Shown here: one piece after another, positions 32,006 through 41,438 of the stretch
Layout: every line of letters begins with the position of its first letter
Numbering within the stretch: the first letter of the stretch is position 1
Assembly (NCBI GenBank): GCA_029202845.1
Contig: CP119315.1
Coordinates: 2,573,001-2,637,000, forward strand
Direction: 5' to 3'
Length of the DNA stretch: 64,000 nucleotides
Source: Candidatus Sphingomonas colombiensis
GTDB lineage: Bacteria > Pseudomonadota > Alphaproteobacteria > Sphingomonadales > Sphingomonadaceae
Notes under the pieces: model-generated
What the model was told of the DNA's origin: nothing
Databases searched by the model: none
What the model saw: the letters and a program-made list of their open reading frames with translations, nothing else
Program-made: the position numbers and the translations under genes

Positions 32006-33250
32006 TTATGCCAATAAGCGGAGCGGTGTTTCGACCAGGCCGCGAAATACCTGCATAAATTCGGCCGCGACGGCCCCGTCGATTGCGCGATGATCGAAGC
32101 TGGCCGTCGCGGCCATGACAGTCGCTAGCCGAATCTCGCCGCCGACTGCCCATGGCTGCTCGATCCCCGCAGCGGCTCCAAGGATCAGCGCTTGCGGAGG
32201 ATTGATCACGGGGACCATTTCGTCGATCCCGAACATGCCAAGGTTGGAAAGCGATACGGTTCCGCCTTCATAATCCTCGGGGACGAGTTTGCCCTCGCGG
32301 GCCTTTGCCGCAAGCGCTTTACTTTGGGTCGCGATCGCCGAAAGCGAGAGTGCACCGACATCGCGCAACACCGGAGTGACCAGTCCGCCGCCGATCGCGA
32401 CCGCCATCGACACGTCGACACGGCCAAAGCGGTAGAGCACGTCGCCGCCGAACTGAACATTGGCGTCGGGCACCTCCTTGAGCGCGAGGGCGAGCGCTTT
32501 AATCAACATGTCGTTGACCGAGATTTTGATCCCGGCGTCCTTAAGCGCTTCGTTGAGCTGCTGCCGGCTCCGCAGCAGCGCGTCCAGATTGCAGCGTGCG
32601 GTCAGATAGAAGTGAGGAACGCTCGTCTTGCTCTCGGTGAGCCGGCGCGCGATCGTTTTGCGCATTGAATTCAGCTTCAAGGATTCGACCGGAACGCCCG
32701 CCGGAGGAGGTGCGATCACGGGGCCCGCTGCAGCCGTGGGAAGCGGCGATGTAGTTCCGAGGTCCGCGCGGACGATGCGCCCATGGGGGCCGGTCCCGGT
32801 AACCGAGGAAAGATCTATTCCCTTCGCGTTGGCGATGCGGATTGCGAGTGGGCTCGCTTTGAATCGGTCGGCGGCCAACGGGCGTTTCGGCGCGGGCGAC
32901 GAGGCGAGCGGTTCGGAAATCGATGCGGGTGCCGGAGGTGGGGGCGAACTCCCGGCTGGGTGAGCCGCAAGGGTTGCGTCCGCCGTCACAAGTTCGAGGA
33001 CAGTCTCGTTAGCCCCAGCCAAGAGTGCGATAACCGAGCCGACCGCGACATCGTCCGTGCCCTCGGGGACTACGAGCTTCGCGATGCGACCATCTTCGGC
33101 GGCCTCATATTCCATCGTCGCCTTGTCGGTCTCGATCTCAGCGATTCGATCGCCTGCCTTCACGGCATCGCCTTCGGCGACGAGCCATTTGGCGAGCGTG
33201 CCCTTTTCCATCGTCGGCGACAGCGCCGGCATCGTCAGTTCCATCGTCAT
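32006..33250 (-). CDS. dihydrolipoamide acyltransferase (E2)
   Basis: A 414-residue E2 core of a 2-oxoacid dehydrogenase complex. One lipoyl domain with the modified Lys in EIETDKATMEYEA, a Pro/Ala linker, a peripheral-subunit-binding domain (FKASPLAIRIANAKGIDLSSVTGTGPHGRIVRADL), then the catalytic domain ending in SFDHRAIDGAVAAEFMQVF with the DHRxxDG active site. The ATG at 33250 starts 1 nt after the E1 stop. No E3 (dihydrolipoamide dehydrogenase) gene is present in the window, so the general cellular one is presumably used. Confidence 0.93.
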   Translation of the reverse strand: MTMELTMPALSPTMEKGTLAKWLVAEGDAVKAGDRIAEIETDKATMEYEAAEDGRIAKLVVPEGTDDVAVGSVIALLAGANETVLELVTADATLAAHPAGSSPPPPAPASISEPLASSPAPKRPLAADRFKASPLAIRIANAKGIDLSSVTGTGPHGRIVRADLGTTSPLPTAAAGPVIAPPPAGVPVESLKLNSMRKTIARRLTESKTSVPHFYLTARCNLDALLRSRQQLNEALKDAGIKISVNDMLIKALALALKEVPDANVQFGGDVLYRFGRVDVSMAVAIGGGLVTPVLRDVGALSLSAIATQSKALAAKAREGKLVPEDYEGGTVSLSNLGMFGIDEMVPVINPPQALILGAAAGIEQPWAVGGEIRLATVMAATASFDHRAIDGAVAAEFMQVFRGLVETPLRLLA

Positions 33251-33251
33251 G

Positions 33252-35594
33252 TCAGTTCGCCAGGAAGAGTTCGGCCGCCGCATCGACGATCGCTTCGGCG
33301 TCGATGCGGTAGAGCGAATAGAGATCGGGCGCGTCGCCCGTTTGACCGAAGCTTTCAGTACCGAGCGGACTGACAGGGTCACCGCGGACCCCGCCGATCC
33401 AAGACAGCGCGGCGGGCGAGCCGTCGAGCACCGTGACGAGCGCCGCGTCGGGGGCGAGTTCGCTAAGAAGGCGCTCGATATGGCTGGGCGCCGGCGATCG
33501 CCCCGTCCAACGCGCCGCGCGGCGCGATGACCAGCCGCGGTGCAACAGGTCGGGAGAGGTGATGTTGAGGAGGCCGATGCCCGGGATGTCCTCGGACAAT
33601 ATCTCCCAGGCCGCGAGAGCCTCCGGCGCCACGACGCCGGTAAAAATGATCGCCGCCTCGGCCTTGAGGCGTGGCCGCTTCAGCCAGTAGCCACCCAGGA
33701 TCGCGTCTTCCTTCCAGCCATCGTTCGCCCGCTCGATCTGGGCGATCACGCGCGTCGATAGTCGCAGATAGACCGAGCTTCCCTCGGGCTTCTGCATATG
33801 CTCGAACGCGTGTCGCATGAGCAGCGCGACTTCGTCCGCATAGGCGGGTTCATAATAGTCGAGGTTCGGCTGGCCCATTCCGATGAGCGGCGTGTTGATC
33901 GACTGGTGCGCCCCACCTTCGCCCGCGAGCGTTATGCCCGAGGGGGTGCCAATCAGGAGGAAGCGCGAGTCCTGATAGCACCCATAGTTGAGGGCATCGA
34001 GCCCGCGCGAAATGAAGGGGTCGTAGACGGTGCCGACAGGAAGCAGTCGCGTCCCGAAGTGCGGCGCGGCAAGCCCGAGCGAGGCGAGCAGCAGGAAGAA
34101 ATTATTCTCGGCGATCCCGAGTTCGATGTGTTGGCCCGCTGCATGCTGGATCCATTTCTGCGCCGAGGGGATCTTAGCCTTCTGAAAGACGTCGGCTAGC
34201 TCGGATCGACGGAAGAGGCCGCGCTGGTTGACGAAGGCGCCGAGATTGGTGGTCTGCGTCACGTCGGGCGCGGTGGTGACGATGCGGTCGGCTACGGGCT
34301 CGCCCGACTTGGCGAGATCGAGGAGGACGCGTCCGAAGGCTGCTTGGGTCGACTGCTCGGCGCCCTCGGGAACGGGTAGGGTCGCGGGAACTGGGACGGG
34401 ATCGGCGGCGGTCTCGCGTAGCTTCTTCGCTATGGGGCTCTGGTCGACAAAGGCCTGGAGCCTCGATGCGACGTTGTTGCCGAGGCCGCCCCATTTTTCC
34501 CACTCGGTGCCTTCCGGAATCGACAGGCTGTCTCGTAACTGATGGATCTGGCTCGTATTCATCATGCCCGAGTGATTATCCTTGTGCCCCGCGAGCGGCA
34601 GGCCGTTTCCCTTCACCGTATAGGCGATGAACAAGGTCGGGCGGTCGTCGTCAGCAGCGTCGAAGGCATCGACGATCGTCTCGATGCAATGGCCACCGAG
34701 ATTGGTCATCAGTTTCGCCAGCGCCTTGTCGTCGAGTTCGGAGAGCAGCTTCTTGACGTTGGGCTTGTCACCGATGTCGGCAAGCAGCCGGGTGCGCCAG
34801 GCCGATCCGCCCTGATAGGTGAGGGCGGCGAACTCTGCGTTGGGGCAATTGTCGATCCACTGCTGGAGCGTCTTGCCCCCCGGGCGCGCAAAGGCCGCTT
34901 GTTGCAACTTGCCATATTTGAGGGTCACGACGCGCCAGCCGCAGGTTTCGAAGATATCGTCGAAGCGGCGGAACATACGGTCGGCGGTCGTCGCATCGAG
35001 CGACTGACGATTATAGTCGACGATCCACCAGCAGTTGCGAAGATCGTGCTTGTAGCCTTCGATCAGGCATTCATAAATGTTGCCCTCATCAAGCTCGGCG
35101 TCGCCCATCAATGCGATCATCCGCCCGGCGTCTTCTTCCTTCACCTTTCCATGCGCGATCAGATAATCCTGCACGAGGCTGGTGAAGGCGGTAATCGCGA
35201 CGCCAAGGCCGACCGAACCGGTCGAGAAATCGACAGGGATCGCGTCCTTGGTGCGCGAAGGATAGCTCTGAACGCCGCCGAGCCCGCGAAACTTCTCCAT
35301 GCGATCACGCGACTGCTCGCCGATCAGATAATGGATCGCATGCAATACCGGCCCCGCGTGGGGTTTTACGGCCACCTTGTCCTGTGGGCGCAGCGCATGG
35401 AAATAGAGTGCCGCCATGATCGCCGTCATCGAGGCGCAGCTTGCCTGGTGGCCGCCTACCTTCAGGCCGTCGCGTTTCGGCCGAATATTGTTCGCATTGT
35501 GGATCATCCACGACGACAGCCAGAGAAGCCGCGTGTCGAGGGTGTTCAGGGCATTGATAGTCTCGTCGCGATCATATGCGAGCGCTGTGGCCAT
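33252..35594 (-). CDS. AceE-like homodimeric 2-oxoacid dehydrogenase E1 (transketolase-like)
   Basis: A 780-residue thiamine-diphosphate enzyme. Order: N-terminal ThDP-binding domain with GGHQASCASMTAIMAALYFHA and MGDAELDEGNIYECLIEGY...WWIVDYNRQSLD (the GD-x(about 26)-N motif), a pyrimidine-binding domain (AAGQHIELGIAENNFFLLLASLGLAAPHFG), and a C-terminal domain. It is shorter than E. coli AceE and forms an operon with an E2, so it is a dehydrogenase E1 rather than a true transketolase. ATG 35594 has AGGA 7 nt upstream; a GTG at 35609 is an alternative. Its place in a degradation cluster suggests a dedicated role in handling pyruvate or another 2-oxoacid released by ring cleavage. Confidence 0.85.
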   Translation of the reverse strand: MATALAYDRDETINALNTLDTRLLWLSSWMIHNANNIRPKRDGLKVGGHQASCASMTAIMAALYFHALRPQDKVAVKPHAGPVLHAIHYLIGEQSRDRMEKFRGLGGVQSYPSRTKDAIPVDFSTGSVGLGVAITAFTSLVQDYLIAHGKVKEEDAGRMIALMGDAELDEGNIYECLIEGYKHDLRNCWWIVDYNRQSLDATTADRMFRRFDDIFETCGWRVVTLKYGKLQQAAFARPGGKTLQQWIDNCPNAEFAALTYQGGSAWRTRLLADIGDKPNVKKLLSELDDKALAKLMTNLGGHCIETIVDAFDAADDDRPTLFIAYTVKGNGLPLAGHKDNHSGMMNTSQIHQLRDSLSIPEGTEWEKWGGLGNNVASRLQAFVDQSPIAKKLRETAADPVPVPATLPVPEGAEQSTQAAFGRVLLDLAKSGEPVADRIVTTAPDVTQTTNLGAFVNQRGLFRRSELADVFQKAKIPSAQKWIQHAAGQHIELGIAENNFFLLLASLGLAAPHFGTRLLPVGTVYDPFISRGLDALNYGCYQDSRFLLIGTPSGITLAGEGGAHQSINTPLIGMGQPNLDYYEPAYADEVALLMRHAFEHMQKPEGSSVYLRLSTRVIAQIERANDGWKEDAILGGYWLKRPRLKAEAAIIFTGVVAPEALAAWEILSEDIPGIGLLNITSPDLLHRGWSSRRAARWTGRSPAPSHIERLLSELAPDAALVTVLDGSPAALSWIGGVRGDPVSPLGTESFGQTGDAPDLYSLYRIDAEAIVDAAAELFLAN

Positions 35595-35684
35595 TTCGAA
35601 TTCCTGCACTGATTGTCGGCTTTTGGAGCAGCAGCTTTGTGGAACGCATGGATGAATTAGCGTTTCCAGGTCTTCCGACCGCTC

Positions 35685-36104
35685 CTAGCCGAACATCGCG
35701 GGCACGGAACGGCGGTGTGCTATGCGCCATGCTCCATCAAAGCGCCGAAATTCGTCGTGAAATTCCGCGATGGCGATCGGAGCGGGGACGCTTGGAAGTC
35801 CTTCTCCGTCATGGCTCGTTTGATAGAGCGTGAAGGCGGTCACGGTTCGCACGAGGTCTGCGTTTATCTCCTCGAACCATGTCTGATGGCAAAGATGCCG
35901 GGTTTTAAATGATGCGGGCCGATCCGCCCAGAGTCCTGCGATCTCTCCGTGTCCACGGGCGGTGAGGTCGGGCCGCTCGAATATGCCGTCGGGCGCAAAC
36001 AGCGCGACCGCTTCGGCAAAGCGTCGATTATCGACATGTGCGGCGAAGCCAGCGATGATGTTGCTGCACTCCGCTCGAACATCCATCGCGTCGAGATCGC
36101 TCAT
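35685..36104 (-). CDS. SnoaL-like (NTF2-fold) protein
   Basis: A 139-residue cone-shaped NTF2-like protein: IIAGFAAHVDNRRFAEAVALFAPDGIFERPDLTARGHGEIAGLW, then CHQTWFEEINADLVRTVTAFTLY and FHDEFRRFDGAWRIAHRRSVPAMFG. The ATG at 36104 overlaps the stop of the flavin hydroxylase (ATGA) and is preceded by GGAAGGA. Members act as isomerases, dehydratases or hydrolases on ring compounds, as well as small subunits of dioxygenases. One of three in region 2. Confidence 0.8.
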   Translation of the reverse strand: MSDLDAMDVRAECSNIIAGFAAHVDNRRFAEAVALFAPDGIFERPDLTARGHGEIAGLWADRPASFKTRHLCHQTWFEEINADLVRTVTAFTLYQTSHDGEGLPSVPAPIAIAEFHDEFRRFDGAWRIAHRRSVPAMFG

Positions 36105-37711
36105 GCGGTCATCCTTCCGGTTGCGGTCTTCAGAATATCTGTCCAGCTTTCTGGCGGCTCCGAGGCGTGCCAACTGATATGCTGATCGGGGCGAAGCAGG
36201 ATCAGACGCGATGGCCAGCGTTCAAACACAGGTTCGAGTTCCAACTGCACCACCTTCAGCGGAATGTTGCCGGCCGCGGCTTTGATGTCGCTGATGTCGG
36301 CGTTGCCGATCACGATGAGTGTGAAAGCCGGGCCAAGTTGGTCAAAGATAGCGCGGCCATCGGCTAGGAAGATATGCGGCAGTCGCCCACCGGAACGCAG
36401 CTGTCCATCGCAGCGCATCGGGTCGAAATTGGTGGGGAGGCCGTCGTCGACGTTGATCGGCGACCCTTCGTAGCGGAAGCCATGCTCGATGCCCCAACTC
36501 TCATTCTCGGCATTGCCGAGGTTGCGGATTGCCTCGCCCAGCGCCATTCTGCGGCCGGCGGCTTCGATATCGTCGATCGACGGGTCTGCCGCATTCTGTG
36601 CGAGTTGCTCACCAATAGCGACGCGGGTTCCGAGGTGACCGAACGCCATGTCCCGGTTGCGGATAGCCGTTGTGCGGCGCTCAGTATCATAGGTATCGAG
36701 CAGCGCATCGTCGCCCCATCCCTGGATAGTCGCGGCGAGTTTCCACCCAAGATCGATCGCGTCGCCAATGCCCGTGTTCATCCCATAGCCGCCGGTCGGG
36801 ATGAATTGATGCGCTGCATCGCCGCAAAGAAAGGCGCGTCCAGAACGATATTGGGTCGCGACCACGACATGCGGTGTCCAGGGATTGGCAACGAGTATTT
36901 CGAATTCGAAGTCGCGACCTACAAAGTCCCGAAGCAATGCTGCCGGATCGGAATCGGCATCGCACCCGACGACGTGGAGCGTGAAGATATCTTTGTTGTT
37001 CTGGGCAATGATCGTGCCCTTGAGCGTCTGAAGGTGATAGGCAAGTCCAAAGCGGCCTAACGTGTCGATATCGTCGCTTCGGAAATGAACCATGAAGGCT
37101 TGGGCGATTGCGTGCTGGCCCTCGAGATCGATGCCGAGATCGCGTCTCACTTTGCTTCCCCCGCCGTCGCAGCCGGCAAGATAGCGTGCCCTGATCTTTA
37201 TTTCTTCTCCGTCTTCGCCGCGCACGATCGTGCTGGTAATAGAGTCGGCATCCTGCTCCAGGCCGGTATATTTCCATCCAAATCGGACATCGATCAACGG
37301 ATTGGAATCGATCTCGTTCTTAAGAACAGGCTCGAGCACGATCTGTGAAACGCGCATTGAAGGCTCTCGCGTCCCACTGCCGTCGTTGGCGAGACGCGCG
37401 ATCTCCGCCGACGCTGCTGGCGAGGGATAGGAAAAGCGGTGCAGGACATGGCCCAGCGGGCCGGTCGCCCATACGATATCAAGCGGTTCGCTCGCGGGAA
37501 CGCCCGCCGCCCGCAATTTGTCGCTTATCCCCAGGCGCCTGAACAACTCCATGCTGCGGCCATTGGTGAGATCCATCTTGGGATGTGTTGTAGTGGCGGG
37601 GTTTCGCTCGACGAGAATCGAGCGCACGCCATGTCGTGCAAGTTCGAGGGCCAATGTCATGCCGACCGGCCCGCCGCCCGCGATCAGGACGTCGGTATCG
37701 AGGTTTCGCAC
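36101..37711 (-). CDS. FAD-dependent aromatic hydroxylase (class A)
   Basis: A 536-residue single-component flavin monooxygenase of the PHBH fold (PheA/MhpA/TfdB relatives), using NAD(P)H and O2 to hydroxylate a phenolic ring. Motifs: DVLIAGGGPVGMTLALELARHG for the FAD ADP part, the DG motif GCDGGGSKVRRDLG, and the GD motif FLCGDAAHQFIPTGGYGMNTGIGDAIDLGWKLA. A thioredoxin-like C-terminal region is present (TLIVIGNADISDI). It lies between the CoA ligase and SnoaL-like genes. It would prepare a catechol for the extradiol-type enzyme at 40633. Confidence 0.92.
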   Translation of the reverse strand: MRNLDTDVLIAGGGPVGMTLALELARHGVRSILVERNPATTTHPKMDLTNGRSMELFRRLGISDKLRAAGVPASEPLDIVWATGPLGHVLHRFSYPSPAASAEIARLANDGSGTREPSMRVSQIVLEPVLKNEIDSNPLIDVRFGWKYTGLEQDADSITSTIVRGEDGEEIKIRARYLAGCDGGGSKVRRDLGIDLEGQHAIAQAFMVHFRSDDIDTLGRFGLAYHLQTLKGTIIAQNNKDIFTLHVVGCDADSDPAALLRDFVGRDFEFEILVANPWTPHVVVATQYRSGRAFLCGDAAHQFIPTGGYGMNTGIGDAIDLGWKLAATIQGWGDDALLDTYDTERRTTAIRNRDMAFGHLGTRVAIGEQLAQNAADPSIDDIEAAGRRMALGEAIRNLGNAENESWGIEHGFRYEGSPINVDDGLPTNFDPMRCDGQLRSGGRLPHIFLADGRAIFDQLGPAFTLIVIGNADISDIKAAAGNIPLKVVQLELEPVFERWPSRLILLRPDQHISWHASEPPESWTDILKTATGRMTA

Positions 37712-37727
37712 GTAAAACTCTCCCTAT

Positions 37728-39749
37728 TTATGCAATCTGTCTTCGCCGTTCGGTGATATTCGGCTGGCGGGCGAATTCTATGTACCAGTTGAGAAGGTCG
37801 GGCCGCGCCATGATATCGCGGCTTGCCGCCTGTTCTGGCGACGCGCCAATCACCAGTTTGCGAATGGGAACTTCCATCTTTTTGCCCGTCACCGTGTAAG
37901 GGATGCCGGGCGCAACGACGAACTCGTCTGGCACATGGCGCGGGCTGGCTTTCAGTCGCAGCGTCTCCACGATCCGGGCTTCGAGTTCGGCACTCCAGAT
38001 CGCCCCAGGGCGAAGCGCCACGAACATCGGCATATAGAAATTACCGTTGGCCATCTCGCAGCATATGACGAGCGAATCTTCGATTTCGGAGATGTCGTCG
38101 AGAGGGCGATAAATCTCGCCGGTTCCGATGCGCACACCATAGCGATTGAGCGTCGAATCCGACCGGCCATAAACATAAACGCCACCGCGCTCGTTGCGCT
38201 TCGCTAGATCGCCGTGTCGCCACACTCCCGGATAAGTGGAGAAATAGCTGTCGTGATAGCGGCCGTTGTCTTCGTCCCCGAGAAAGCAGAGTGGGGCGGA
38301 GGGGAAGGGGCGGGTGACGACAAGCTCGCCCTCTTCGTCGACAAGACCGTTGCCGTGTTCGTCCCAGATATCGACGGCGATGCCGAGGGCCGCAGCCTGT
38401 ATTTCACCCGCGTATACCGGCTGAATTGCGACCCCCGTCACAAGTCCGCTGCATAGGTCGGTGCCGCCCGACTGGGACGAGACCCAAAGATCGGCCTTCA
38501 CGTTGTCGTAAAACCATTTGAAGGTTTCGGGTGTTGATGGTGCGCCGCCAAGCAGAACCATGTCGAGATGGGAGAGATCGCAGATATTCTTGGGCTTTAT
38601 CCCGGCGGCATTCATGCTTTTGACGAGTGTCGGACTGGCCCCGAAAGAAGTGGTGCCCGTTACGGCCGCCATTTTCCAGAGCATCTCCGGTCCGCCGAAA
38701 ACCGGGCTACCATCATACAGCACCGCCGAGGCGCCGGTAATGAGGGCGGATATGACGGCGTTCCACATCATCCAGCCGGTTGTCGTGTAGAAGAACATGC
38801 GTTTGCCGGGGCCGAGATTGCAACTCAGCGACATGTTCTTCAACTGCTCGAGCGTCATCCCGATGTGCGAATGGACGATCGCTTTCGGCAGCCCGGTCGT
38901 GCCAGAAGAAAAAAGCACCCAGAGGGGAGCCTCGGAGGGAAGCCGTTCGTAGCGGAATTCATCGCGCCCGATCGCCGGCGACGCGAGCAATTCGGCGAAA
39001 GTCAGGCCAGAATACGGCAACGCCTCCCAAGCGAGATCAAGGTAGTCGAACGTCACGACCATTTCCAGCGAAGGAAGATTCGACAGAATTTCAGCGACTT
39101 CATCGCGGCGATCGAACACGCGGCCGTTGAAACTATATCCATTTCCGACAAACGCGAGCTTGGGCCGCAATTGCCTGAAACGATCCAGCACCATCGCCGG
39201 CCCGAACTCGGGCGCGGCCGAGGACCAGATCGCGCCGATAGCCGTCGTTGCCAACATGGCAACGGCGGTTTCTGGAACATTGGGCATAATGGAGACGACC
39301 ATGTCGCCTGCTTTTATGCCCATCGCCCTCAATCGCGTCGCGACCGCGCGGACCTGACTGCCAAGCTCCGCCCAACTAAGCGTGGCCAACGGGCGAATCT
39401 CGCTGCTGTGATACAAGGCGATCTCGCCCGGTTCGGCCACAGCCTCATGACGGAGCAAATGTTCCGCGAAATTCAATCTGACGCCGGGAAACCAGCGCGC
39501 GAGGAACATTGCCTCGCCGGTAACGATGGCTTCGGGATCGCCATCGGCATCGAGCGAAAAATAGTCGTAAATCGCGCGCCAGAATCCATCTAGATCATCG
39601 ACCGACCAACGCCACAAGGTTGCATAGTCTTCAAAATGAATATTCCGCTCGGCACCGAGCCACCGCATGAAGCGAGTGAGTTGCGCCTTCTCGACAAAAT
39701 CTCCGTCGGGCGTCCAGAGCAGCGTGCCTTCCTCGACCGCTTCGCTCAA
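37728..39749 (-). CDS. acetoacetyl-CoA synthetase-like ligase
   Basis: A 673-residue ANL-family enzyme. It starts with the acetoacetate-CoA ligase signature GTLLWTPDGDFVEKAQLTRFMRWL and has the P-loop SSGTTGLPKAIVHSHIG, VSSQSGGTDLCSGLVTG, DSTLNRYGVRIGTGEIYRPL and the late GKKMEVPIRKL catalytic Lys segment. The start is a TTG (39749) in a TTGA overlap with the FAH stop; no other early start exists. It would activate a beta-keto or related short acid. In this setting the substrate may be a ring-cleavage fragment rather than acetoacetate itself. Confidence 0.9.
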   Translation of the reverse strand: MSEAVEEGTLLWTPDGDFVEKAQLTRFMRWLGAERNIHFEDYATLWRWSVDDLDGFWRAIYDYFSLDADGDPEAIVTGEAMFLARWFPGVRLNFAEHLLRHEAVAEPGEIALYHSSEIRPLATLSWAELGSQVRAVATRLRAMGIKAGDMVVSIMPNVPETAVAMLATTAIGAIWSSAAPEFGPAMVLDRFRQLRPKLAFVGNGYSFNGRVFDRRDEVAEILSNLPSLEMVVTFDYLDLAWEALPYSGLTFAELLASPAIGRDEFRYERLPSEAPLWVLFSSGTTGLPKAIVHSHIGMTLEQLKNMSLSCNLGPGKRMFFYTTTGWMMWNAVISALITGASAVLYDGSPVFGGPEMLWKMAAVTGTTSFGASPTLVKSMNAAGIKPKNICDLSHLDMVLLGGAPSTPETFKWFYDNVKADLWVSSQSGGTDLCSGLVTGVAIQPVYAGEIQAAALGIAVDIWDEHGNGLVDEEGELVVTRPFPSAPLCFLGDEDNGRYHDSYFSTYPGVWRHGDLAKRNERGGVYVYGRSDSTLNRYGVRIGTGEIYRPLDDISEIEDSLVICCEMANGNFYMPMFVALRPGAIWSAELEARIVETLRLKASPRHVPDEFVVAPGIPYTVTGKKMEVPIRKLVIGASPEQAASRDIMARPDLLNWYIEFARQPNITERRRQIA

Positions 39750-40600
39750 GAGATCGGGTCCTGCACGACGCGGTTCTCAATGTATCCGATCCCATCGATC
39801 TCGACGCGGACAACGTCCCCATCAACAAGAAATTTCGGCGGCTGCATGGCCGCGCCCACGCCGCCGGGAGTCCCGGTGAACAAAAGGTCCCCGGCTTCCA
39901 GCACCATGGCCTGGCTGAGGTGGGCCACTTGCTGAAACGGATCGAATATGAGGTGGCTGGTGTTCGAGTCCTGCCGCTTCTCGCCATTGACGAAGCTGCG
40001 GATGGCAAGCGTCAGGGGATCTATCTCATCGGCCGTCACGATCCAGGGGCCGAAGGGCGCGTGGGTGTCGAACGACTTTCCGATCGAGAATTGGCCCGTT
40101 CGCATCTGCCAGTCGCGCACGCTGACGTCATTGCCCACGCAATAGCCGAAAATCGCCCGCGCGGCGTCGCTCTCGCGAATGTGGCGGCCGCCCGTGCCGA
40201 TCACCGCAACAAGTTCCGCTTCATAGTCGAGCGCCGCCGAGACCGTCGGAAGGACGATCGGGTCGAAAGGACCGTTCGCGGACGTGCTGGCCTTTACGAA
40301 CCAGGTTTGATGCTCAGGCAACGGGATGCTGGCCTCGGCCGCGTGATCAGCGTAATTCAGACCGATGCCCCAGATTTTACCGGGCCTCGCGATGGGTGCG
40401 AGGAGTTGCACATCCTTCAACCGGTAATCGGGTGACCCGAGCAGGCCAGCGGCCAGCGGACCGATCTCGTCCCACCGCTCTATCAGCGAGATCACGTCAT
40501 TGCCCGCGCCGGGGACATTTTTCGTGATGCTCGCCATCGTCTGGCCGTCGGTAACGCCCAGTTCGATCGCATCGCCGACCAGGTATCTTGCGATCCTCAC
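39746..40600 (-). CDS. fumarylacetoacetate hydrolase-family protein
   Basis: A 284-residue FAH-fold enzyme: KIWGIGLNYADHAAEASI, the metal-binding acids in ALDYEAELVAVIG and GNDVSVRDWQ, and KSFDTHAPFGPWIV, then LLFTGTPGGVGAA. Members hydrolyse C-C bonds of acylpyruvates or 2,4-diketo acids, or hydrate or decarboxylate meta-cleavage products. The GTG at 40600 has AAGGA upstream. The gene sits between the extradiol-type dioxygenase and the CoA ligase, so it probably cleaves the ring-opened product. Confidence 0.92.
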   Translation of the reverse strand: MRIARYLVGDAIELGVTDGQTMASITKNVPGAGNDVISLIERWDEIGPLAAGLLGSPDYRLKDVQLLAPIARPGKIWGIGLNYADHAAEASIPLPEHQTWFVKASTSANGPFDPIVLPTVSAALDYEAELVAVIGTGGRHIRESDAARAIFGYCVGNDVSVRDWQMRTGQFSIGKSFDTHAPFGPWIVTADEIDPLTLAIRSFVNGEKRQDSNTSHLIFDPFQQVAHLSQAMVLEAGDLLFTGTPGGVGAAMQPPKFLVDGDVVRVEIDGIGYIENRVVQDPIS

Positions 40601-40632
40601 CGATCCTTCTCCTTTGCCCGATTGTTTATGGT

Positions 40633-41208
40633 TCAGTTTTCGCCGGCGGTCTCGACCGGTGCCGATCCTTGTTTCATCAATTCTTCCAGTGGTTCGCCGG
40701 AATGAAATTTCTTGACGAGAAGGTCGGGATCGAACTCGACCCCAATCGGGTTCTGCGAAAAAGTATCGGATTTGAAGAATGCCGCCGGGCTGCCGATGGC
40801 CGCGGCATTATCGATTTGAATCTCGAGTTTTATGCCGTTGGGATCGCAATAATAGAGCGATGTCGTGGGGCCATGATTGATGCACCAGATCGGCAGTATT
40901 CCGTTCGCCTTCAGGCGTTCGTAGTTTCTGATGAATCGATCGAAATCGCGAATGGTGAAGGCGATATGATCTACCCCCGCGGTCGACTCGGTTAGCTCTG
41001 TCAGGCCCGGAATATGGCCAATTGCGATGCGATGGTGCTCGTCGTCGAACGTCAGAAACGCCAACCCGTCCTGATAATAGACGTCGCTCGCATCGAAAAA
41101 TTTGCGATGCCAATCCAGCGTGCCTTCGAAGTCGCTTGTCCTGACAACAAAGTGAGCGATGTAATCGGGGCCACCACGTTCGGTTTTGGTCGTTGGCGCG
41201 GTAGTCAT
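40633..41208 (-). CDS. single-domain VOC extradiol-dioxygenase-like protein
   Basis: A 191-residue VOC protein resembling type I extradiol dioxygenases. Probable iron ligands are His in YIAHFVVRT, His in VDHIAFTI and Glu in DPNGIKLEIQ. INHGPTTSLYYCDPNG is typical. The ATG at 41208 has GGGAGA upstream; the longer frame up to 41277 is rejected. It starts the minus-strand operon of region 2, opposite the tetR gene. It would split a catechol made by the hydroxylases. It is shorter than two-domain BphC enzymes. Confidence 0.83.
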   Translation of the reverse strand: MTTAPTTKTERGGPDYIAHFVVRTSDFEGTLDWHRKFFDASDVYYQDGLAFLTFDDEHHRIAIGHIPGLTELTESTAGVDHIAFTIRDFDRFIRNYERLKANGILPIWCINHGPTTSLYYCDPNGIKLEIQIDNAAAIGSPAAFFKSDTFSQNPIGVEFDPDLLVKKFHSGEPLEELMKQGSAPVETAGEN

Positions 41209-41312
41209 TCTCGTCTCCCGGATAGTGGGGCGGTAAGTCCGCCTCGTGGGTGAATCCGCCTCGTGATTGGCTGGCACAGGACGTCAGCGTGTGTTGAAGC
41301 CTCTCCTAATCA

Positions 41313-41333
41313 CAACTGATCTATTGGTCAATA
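41313..41333. promoter_or_regulatory. TetR-type inverted repeat, copy 1
   Basis: Read on the minus strand it is TATTGACC-AATAG-ATCAGTTG. It lies between the dioxygenase start (41208) and the tetR start (41439). See copies at 42116, 45725 and 45754 for the shared pattern (half-site xAyTGAyC, 5-nt spacer). Confidence 0.65.
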
Positions 41334-41438
41334 TGTGCGCCGATCTCGGCGCGACTGTTGGCGTCTGAGGCCTCGCACCCGTCTCTTTGTCCGACTTACT
41401 TTCTTGATGGTAAGGCGTTGGCGCGCTAGAAAAAGCCG

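Noticed and set aside
41136..41147. TTGTCCTGACAA, one mismatch from the GntR palindrome
   Set aside because: It lies inside the coding part of the extradiol-type gene, encoding VVRT, away from any promoter, so it is taken as chance.
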